A DNA stretch of 7,231 bases, taken from contig CASFWS010000050.1 of the NCBI GenBank assembly GCA_949298295.1, positions 1 through 7,231 of the forward strand. Reading direction: 5' to 3'. This DNA comes from an uncultured Bacillota bacterium. Lineage in GTDB: Bacteria; Bacillota_I; Bacilli_A; RFN20; CAG-826. The notes under the pieces are model-generated. The model worked only from the letters and a program-made list of their open reading frames with translations. It did not search any database and had not been told where the DNA came from. Below, in pieces: positions 1 to 4,436 of the stretch; positions within the stretch are counted from its first letter, which is position 1; each line of letters starts with the position of its first letter. Both the position numbers and the translations under genes were made by a program.

Positions 1-2871
1 GAAGAAGATGACGTTGAAGTTGTTGATGTTCCCGATGAAGGTCGTAAGGAGCGAGGGCCCGGTCACGAAGAGGACGTAGGGCATCGTCACCGACCAGAAC
101 TGGCGCCACTTGTTGGCCCCGTCGATCTGGCTCGATTCATAGAGGTCCTCCGGGATGTTCATGAGGATGCCGGAGGTCGAAAGCATCGTATAGGGAATGC
201 CGACCCAGATGTTGATGAGGACAATCGTGAGCTTCGGCCAGAAGGCGTGGGTGAAGGCCAGGACGAAAGGATTGGTCCCGTCGTAAGGGAGGTCGGCCGT
301 CGAGGCCGAGCCGGTACTCGTAACGAGGAAGGGGAAGGCCGTGGCCACCCATTCGCCTTTGATGTAGCGGCCCATCCCGAGGGATTTCGAGAGGCCGTCG
401 ACGTACCAGCTTTGATCGAGGAGCCAGTTGTTGATCGGGCCGTTGTCCGAGAAGAGGCTCCGCATGCAGAGGAGGGTGATGAACTGCGGGATGGCGATCG
501 TCACGACGAAGATCGTCCGCCACATCTTCTTCAGCTTGATGGACTTCCGGTTGATCATGAGGGCCAGGATGATGCCGAAGATGTAGTTGAGGAACGTCGC
601 GAGGACGGCCCAGACGAGCGTCCAGGTGAGGAGTTCGAGGAAGGTCGAGAAGAATACCTGCCCCGTCGCCCCGAGGCCGAAGGCGTTCTCCCAGCCGGAA
701 AGCGACCACGTGAAGAGACGCTGCCCGGCCGATTGCCCGGCCCAGTCGGTGAAGGCGATGAGAATCGAGATGAGTAGCGGGACGATCGAGCAGCAGATGG
801 AGCCGAAGATCGGAAGCGACATGACGGTGAAGGCGAAGCGCTCGTCGCCGAACTGCTTGACCTTCTTGATGAAGGGATTGGCTTGCCCGTGGAAGGGGGT
901 CTCGCTCAGCTTGGCGTAGGAGAGGCTTTCGGCGTGCCGGGCCTTGAGGTAGGCCCCGCCCTTCTCGCTTCCGAGGCGGATGGCCGTCTTCAAATCGGCC
1001 TTGAGGAAGCGGAGGTCATAGGAGGTAAGCTCCGGATGCTCGGCCGCCAAAGCCTTGGAAACGGCGTTTTCGTTCTTCCCGAAGCTGAGATAGGAATAGG
1101 GATCGGCGAGGATTTCGGAAACGGCCTTGGCCGAAGCGGAACGCTCGGCGTTCTCCTTCTCGAAGGCGGCGAGCCGGAGCTCGTAGCTCCTCCGATAAAG
1201 CCCAACCACCTCGTTCATGCTCCGCCCGGCGAGGGCGAAGGGGTTGACGCGGTCGTGGTAGAAGAGGGAACGCCCCTTCTCCTGGGCCGGCTTCTTTTCC
1301 GAGCGGACGCCGCGGAGATAGATGCGGGCGGCCTTCTTGGCCAAAGCATAAGAGCAGCCGTAGACGCCGACAAGGCGGCTGGCGATGATCGGGACCGAGG
1401 TCTTGGCCTTGTCCGCGTACTTCACGGCGTAGGAGGCGCAGCGCTCCTCGTAATAGGCGAGGTAGACCTTGAGGTTTTCCTCGATGGGGCGGCCTTTCAT
1501 CGCCGCCTCATCGAGTTTCCCTTCCGCTGGAGTCCCTGTCGCGGCACGTTCTTGCCCGGCAATGACGTAGCAACGGTAGAAGATCTTCGAGAGCTTCCGG
1601 CGAAGGGAGGCGTCCATCGCGACCTTGACGTTCAGGCGGTCGTCGATGGCCTTCCGGTTCGTCTTGGCCTCGCCCGGCTCGAAGGCCGCCGCGAGGTACT
1701 TATCCGGGTTCCGGAGAGCGTAGACGAGGGGGGCATCCGGCCCGACGAGGGAAGAGCCTTCCCCGCTTCCGCTCGCGCAGTCAGATAGGGTCTTCGGCGA
1801 GGAGAGAAGGGTAACCATCGCCTTGTAGTCGCGGGTCACCGCATAGTAATCGTTATATTTGTCGTACTTGTGGATGAAGCGGACGTAGCGGGAACGGGCC
1901 TCCTGGTAGACGGCGCTATAGCCCCGGGTTTCCTTGGAGGGAACGAAATGCCATTCGAGGAAGCGGGCGAAGACGTCGCTCAGCAAATGGGCCTCGACTT
2001 CCTTCCGGAGGCCGTCGTATTTCTCATAGACCTTCGTTTCGAATGCCACCAAGGAGCGCCGGGCCTTCGTGAGGGTTCCGGTGAGCCCTTGGGGGTTCGA
2101 CTCGAGGCGGCTCCAGGGAAGGTAGCTCGCGTAGCGGGCTTCGATGACCCCGTAGCCGTGGTTTTCCATGAGGGCCTTCCGCCGGCCGCGGGCCGTTTTG
2201 CAAGCCTTGACGTCGTCGTAATCAGCGTTGTGCTCGATGGCGTAAAGGGCCCTCAGATGGGCGTTTTTGAAAGCCGGCTCGTGGTGGATGACGTAAAGAT
2301 CATGGACGGCCCGGAGGTAGGAACCGTAGAAGACGAAGAAGATGAGGCAGAAGATCAAGGTGAAGATGCCTTGGACGAGGACGACGATGTTCCCGACGTC
2401 CTTAAAGGACTCCTTTACCTCGTCGTTCAGGGAGAGATTCCCGATGCTCATCCAGCCGGTGAGCCCCATCCAAAGCAGGAAGACGATCTCGACGGCCAGG
2501 TAGACGATTCCTTCGCCGAGGTGGCGGCTCTTGATGTGGGCCACCCCCATCACGAAGTAGGAGACCTTGCCGTAGACATCGACCTCATAGAAATTCCGAT
2601 GGGCGCCCCTTAATCCGACAAAGGCAGCCCGGCCGAGGGAATAAAGGCCGTAGAAGATGCCGAAGACGAGGCCGAAGAGGGCCTTGACGGCATCGAAGAG
2701 GAAGCCGAGGATCCCGACCCCAATCTTCGCAAGGAAGCGTCCGAAGCTCCGTCCGGCGCTTACGATGGCGGGCTCGCTTACGAGTTCCCGGTCCAGATTG
2801 GCAGCCGCGCTGAAGTCCATCCCGCCTTCTTCTTCTTGAAAGGAAGAGTCATTGCGCTCGTTGTCGTTCAT
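1..2871 (-). CDS. malF: MalF-type sugar ABC permease with a giant internal domain (3' end cut by window)
   Basis: The frame stays open from the ATG to base 1: 957 codons without a stop. Typical MalF proteins have about 430-520 residues. Residues 1-44 are polar. About 45-85 is hydrophobic (GVGILGFLFDAVKALFGLVF). About 119-143 and 160-184 are clear membrane helices, resembling the N-terminal part of Gram-positive MalF proteins (SYFVMGVAHIKSRHLGEGIVYL). About 185-675 is a soluble insert, listed separately. The standard permease core resumes at 676: DERFAFTVMSLPIFG and a helix to 708, helices near 740-773 and 785-803, and a helix near 878-898. The EAA-type loop follows, where the ATPase docks: IPEDLYESSQIDGANKW then MP (906-931), with ESS in place of EAA. 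The last residues, NNFNVIFF, match the family's NNFNVIFLLTGGGP region, so perhaps 60-70 residues are missing. It would form the channel with MalG. The assignment to the permease family is firm; the substrate is inferred from the neighbours. Confidence 0.88.
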   Translation of the reverse strand, partial: MNDNERNDSSFQEEEGGMDFSAAANLDRELVSEPAIVSAGRSFGRFLAKIGVGILGFLFDAVKALFGLVFGIFYGLYSLGRAAFVGLRGAHRNFYEVDVYGKVSYFVMGVAHIKSRHLGEGIVYLAVEIVFLLWMGLTGWMSIGNLSLNDEVKESFKDVGNIVVLVQGIFTLIFCLIFFVFYGSYLRAVHDLYVIHHEPAFKNAHLRALYAIEHNADYDDVKACKTARGRRKALMENHGYGVIEARYASYLPWSRLESNPQGLTGTLTKARRSLVAFETKVYEKYDGLRKEVEAHLLSDVFARFLEWHFVPSKETRGYSAVYQEARSRYVRFIHKYDKYNDYYAVTRDYKAMVTLLSSPKTLSDCASGSGEGSSLVGPDAPLVYALRNPDKYLAAAFEPGEAKTNRKAIDDRLNVKVAMDASLRRKLSKIFYRCYVIAGQERAATGTPAEGKLDEAAMKGRPIEENLKVYLAYYEERCASYAVKYADKAKTSVPIIASRLVGVYGCSYALAKKAARIYLRGVRSEKKPAQEKGRSLFYHDRVNPFALAGRSMNEVVGLYRRSYELRLAAFEKENAERSASAKAVSEILADPYSYLSFGKNENAVSKALAAEHPELTSYDLRFLKADLKTAIRLGSEKGGAYLKARHAESLSYAKLSETPFHGQANPFIKKVKQFGDERFAFTVMSLPIFGSICCSIVPLLISILIAFTDWAGQSAGQRLFTWSLSGWENAFGLGATGQVFFSTFLELLTWTLVWAVLATFLNYIFGIILALMINRKSIKLKKMWRTIFVVTIAIPQFITLLCMRSLFSDNGPINNWLLDQSWYVDGLSKSLGMGRYIKGEWVATAFPFLVTSTGSASTADLPYDGTNPFVLAFTHAFWPKLTIVLINIWVGIPYTMLSTSGILMNIPEDLYESSQIDGANKWRQFWSVTMPYVLFVTGPSLLTTFIGNINNFNVIFF
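847..2319 (-). other. Unrecognised ~490-residue insert inside the permease
   Basis: This covers residues 185-675 of the permease. Typical Gram-positive MalF proteins have only a linker of some tens of residues here. The insert has no long hydrophobic segment, is rich in Lys/Arg and Glu/Asp, and contains about 37 Tyr (roughly 7.5%). Much of it looks helical, for example LYRRSYELRLAAFEKENAE (558-576). A Ser/Gly-rich stretch near 362-376 may be a hinge between two halves. Basic residues cluster just after the preceding helix (KACKTARGRRKA, 222-233) and just before the next one (IKKVK, 668-672), so by the positive-inside rule it lies in the cytoplasm. Codon use matches the rest of the gene, so recent transfer is not indicated. 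I do not recognise the fold and assign no function. Confidence 0.7.
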
Positions 2872-2879
2872 TCGCGTTT

Positions 2880-2886
2880 CTCCTTT
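2880..2886 (-). promoter_or_regulatory. Ribosome binding site of the permease
   Basis: AAAGGAG on the minus strand lies 8 nt before the ATG at 2871-2869. The spacing is optimal and it sets the start of the long permease frame. This matters because it places the N-terminal membrane segments and the large insert in the same protein as the MalF core. Confidence 0.85.
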
Positions 2887-2905
2887 TTCGAAAGGACGTT
2901 CAAGA

Positions 2906-2939
2906 AAGCGGGACAGGGCCGGAGAGCCCTGCCCCGCTT
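2906..2939 (-). terminator. Intercistronic stem-loop between binding protein and permease
   Basis: On the minus strand, AAGCGGGGCAGGGC (2939-2926) and GCCCTGTCCCGCTT (2919-2906) form a 14-bp stem with one G-U pair and a 6-nt loop, followed by TCTTG. It begins 9 nt after the binding-protein stop codon. Because the permease has no evident promoter of its own, this looks like a partial terminator or an mRNA-stabilising hairpin. Either would keep binding-protein mRNA more abundant than permease mRNA, as is common in sugar ABC operons. Confidence 0.75.
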
Positions 2940-2948
2940 AGGCTAGGA

Positions 2949-4253
2949 TTAGATGAGGTCGGCCGGGCGTTCCGGGGCTTGGTCGAAGCTGTAGGTCGTC
3001 CATCCGGTCGAGTTGATCATGTTCCGGATGGCCTCCTGCGCACCGCTAAAGGCACCCCAATCGAGGTTCTTGACGCAGGTCATGAGGTTCTGTATCGGAT
3101 CCCAGTAGTTCCCGGTGACGTTCGGGGCCTGGGCATAGGTCCGGCCTTCGTCGATCATTTCGCTAAGGGCGTTGACGAAAGGCATGTTCGAGGTATCGGC
3201 GGCCTCCATGACCGAGAGGTTGCTCACGCCGTACTCGAGGTCGAGGTAGCGTTCCTGGTTGGTCGCGTTCGTCCAGAAGCGGCAAAGCTCCTTGGCGGCC
3301 GTGACGTATTCCTCGCCCTTGGTCTCGATGTAGTTGTTGATGACGAGGGCTTTGTAGGATTGGAAGGTGTGGAGCGGTTTGGCCTCGCCGTTCACCGTGA
3401 TGGCGGGAAGGGGGGCGACGGCAATGTTCGGGTTGTTTTTCTGGAGAGCCGGGTCGTTCCAGAGGATGGCCGCGCCAACCGGGGTCTGCGAGCCGGCAAC
3501 CATGCCGCCCTCGATGACGCCTTGGTCGCCCGTCCAGTTCCAGCCGTTGTTGGTGTATTGCTCCGAAAGGTCCCAAAGGGCTTCGACGACGTCGACGCCG
3601 GCTTGGGTGTAGTATTCGGATTCGATGGTATCGACCCCGTCTTGGTCGACGCCGACCCACTGGTAGACGTTATTGGCCATGAAGACCGAAGGGGCGTACC
3701 AGCCGGTCGCAAGGTCGAAGCAGAAGTCGACCCCTTCCGCGGCGCTCTTGGCGAGAATCCCATCAAGCGTCTGGATGTCTTCCTCGGAGTAAATCGTCGT
3801 GTCGTAGAAAAGGAGATAGGAGTTGTCCATCCGGTAGGGATAGCCATAGAGGGTCCCGTTGATGGAGAGGGAATCGACGGCATCCTGCCCGTCGCTAGTG
3901 GCGATGCGGGTAACGTCGGCCTCGTCGACCGGGAGGACGGTGTTGCTTTGGACGGCGGTCCGAAGGTTGTCGTCGGCCATGCAGATAATGTCGGCGGCAG
4001 TCGTCTTGTCCTGAACGAGCACGGCTTGCGTATCGCCCTCGCCCATCGTCTGGTCGATGTAGATGTTCCAGTCGGCGTACTCCTCGTAGGTTTCCTTGAA
4101 GGAAGCCACGATGGCGTTGATGACCTCTTCGTCGGTGCCCGGGCACCAAATGGAGAGGGCCGGCCCCTTGCTTCCCGGCGTGCAAGCCGCGAGGCCGCCG
4201 GCCACGAGGGCTCCGGCTGCCAAAAGCAGGGCCGATTTCTTCTTGTTAAACAT
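2949..4253 (-). CDS. malE: Maltodextrin-type ABC solute-binding lipoprotein
   Basis: This 434-residue protein belongs to the family 1 extracellular solute-binding proteins and is tethered outside the membrane, where it delivers sugar to the ABC permease. The signal peptide has a KKK n-region (residues 4-6), an Ala/Leu/Gly core and lipobox LAAC with Cys24. The mature part opens with LSIWCPGTDEEVINAIVASF (33-52), the usual first beta-strand and helix. It continues with ADIICMADDNL (87-97) and LYGYPYRMDNSYLLFYD (135-151), the hinge segment typical of MalE-like proteins. Many Trp and Tyr residues (for example in GWNWTGDQ, 237-244, and NYWDPIQN, 382-389) could stack on glucose rings. The length is normal for the family. 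The gene has its own promoter and cre-like site and is followed by a stem-loop and then the permease gene. Maltooligosaccharide specificity is inferred from the adjacent pullulanase and MalF-type permease. The symbol is by analogy and is not proven. Confidence 0.88.
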   Translation of the reverse strand: MFNKKKSALLLAAGALVAGGLAACTPGSKGPALSIWCPGTDEEVINAIVASFKETYEEYADWNIYIDQTMGEGDTQAVLVQDKTTAADIICMADDNLRTAVQSNTVLPVDEADVTRIATSDGQDAVDSLSINGTLYGYPYRMDNSYLLFYDTTIYSEEDIQTLDGILAKSAAEGVDFCFDLATGWYAPSVFMANNVYQWVGVDQDGVDTIESEYYTQAGVDVVEALWDLSEQYTNNGWNWTGDQGVIEGGMVAGSQTPVGAAILWNDPALQKNNPNIAVAPLPAITVNGEAKPLHTFQSYKALVINNYIETKGEEYVTAAKELCRFWTNATNQERYLDLEYGVSNLSVMEAADTSNMPFVNALSEMIDEGRTYAQAPNVTGNYWDPIQNLMTCVKNLDWGAFSGAQEAIRNMINSTGWTTYSFDQAPERPADLI

Positions 4254-4263
4254 TTGAATCTTT

Positions 4264-4270
4264 CTCCTTT
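4264..4270 (-). promoter_or_regulatory. Ribosome binding site that fixes the binding-protein start
   Basis: AAAGGAG on the minus strand lies 10 nt before the ATG at 4253-4251. It decides against the upstream in-frame TTG at 4346, which is itself the -35 box and would add 31 very basic residues ahead of the signal peptide. Confidence 0.85.
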
Positions 4271-4318
4271 CCGATCGAGCGCTTATACAGCTGCCGATTC
4301 TCCGTTTAACTGTTCCAT

Positions 4319-4346
4319 ATTGTAAGCGGTTTCTTTTCGCTCGCAA
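4319..4346 (-). promoter_or_regulatory. Sigma-A-type promoter for the binding-protein/permease genes
   Basis: TTGCGA (4346-4341) and TACAAT (4324-4319) on the minus strand are 16 bp apart and resemble -35 TTGACA and -10 TATAAT. Transcription would begin near 4312, giving a leader of about 60 nt before the ATG. A weaker alternative pair is TTAAAC and TATAAG further downstream in the same gap, also 16 bp apart. The first choice is favoured because the operator-like site overlaps its -10 box. Confidence 0.6.
4321..4334 (+). promoter_or_regulatory. cre-like / LacI-family operator overlapping the -10 box
   Basis: TGTAAGCGGTTTCT matches the Gram-positive catabolite-responsive-element consensus TGWAANCGNTNWCA at every defined position except the last base. 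Its central CG is at 4327-4328. It covers the end of the promoter spacer and four bases of the -10 box, so a bound CcpA or a MalR-type LacI-family regulator would block RNA polymerase. This fits carbon-source control of maltodextrin uptake. The sequence alone cannot tell CcpA from a pathway-specific regulator. Confidence 0.6.
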
Positions 4347-4379
4347 GGGGCGATTTTTCGTTTGCCCGCGAACCTATTT

Positions 4380-4422
4380 CCCCCGAGGCCCGCCCAAAGG
4401 GCGCCGCCGATGGCCTCGGGGG
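4380..4422 (-). terminator. Long GC hairpin at the 3' end of pulA, no U-tract
   Basis: An 11-bp perfect inverted repeat (4380-4390 with 4412-4422) encloses a second 5-bp hairpin (4391-4395 with 4399-4403, loop AAA), leaving 8 nt unpaired. It begins 14 nt after the pulA stop codon, where a terminator is expected. The downstream minus-strand sequence, GAAATAGG, is not T-rich, nor is there a T-tract on the other strand. It is therefore not a canonical intrinsic terminator and could instead block 3' exonucleases or aid factor-dependent termination. Confidence 0.6.
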
Positions 4423-4436
4423 GGCAAAATGAATGC

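Noticed and set aside
883..1788. 301-codon plus-strand open frame inside the permease insert
   Set aside because: The minus-strand frame is continuous with good membrane and permease sequence on both sides and has the genome-like codon pattern. The plus-strand product is low-complexity Val/Gly/Glu/Arg.
847..2319. The permease insert as a separate gene or mobile element
   Set aside because: There is no stop, no internal ribosome binding site that I can support, no terminal inverted repeats and no codon-use change at the borders. It is in frame on both sides.
1870..2613. 247-codon plus-strand open frame over the N-terminal half of the permease
   Set aside because: It is opposite clear transmembrane helices of the permease. 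Its acidic product is the mirror of those codons.
2979..4325. 448-codon plus-strand open frame opposite the binding-protein gene
   Set aside because: Same mirror effect; no family resemblance, and it runs through the promoter region.
4254..4346. 31-residue N-terminal extension of the binding protein starting at TTG 4346
   Set aside because: The TTG is the -35 box and the extension is highly basic. A lipoprotein signal peptide with a good ribosome binding site starts at 4253.
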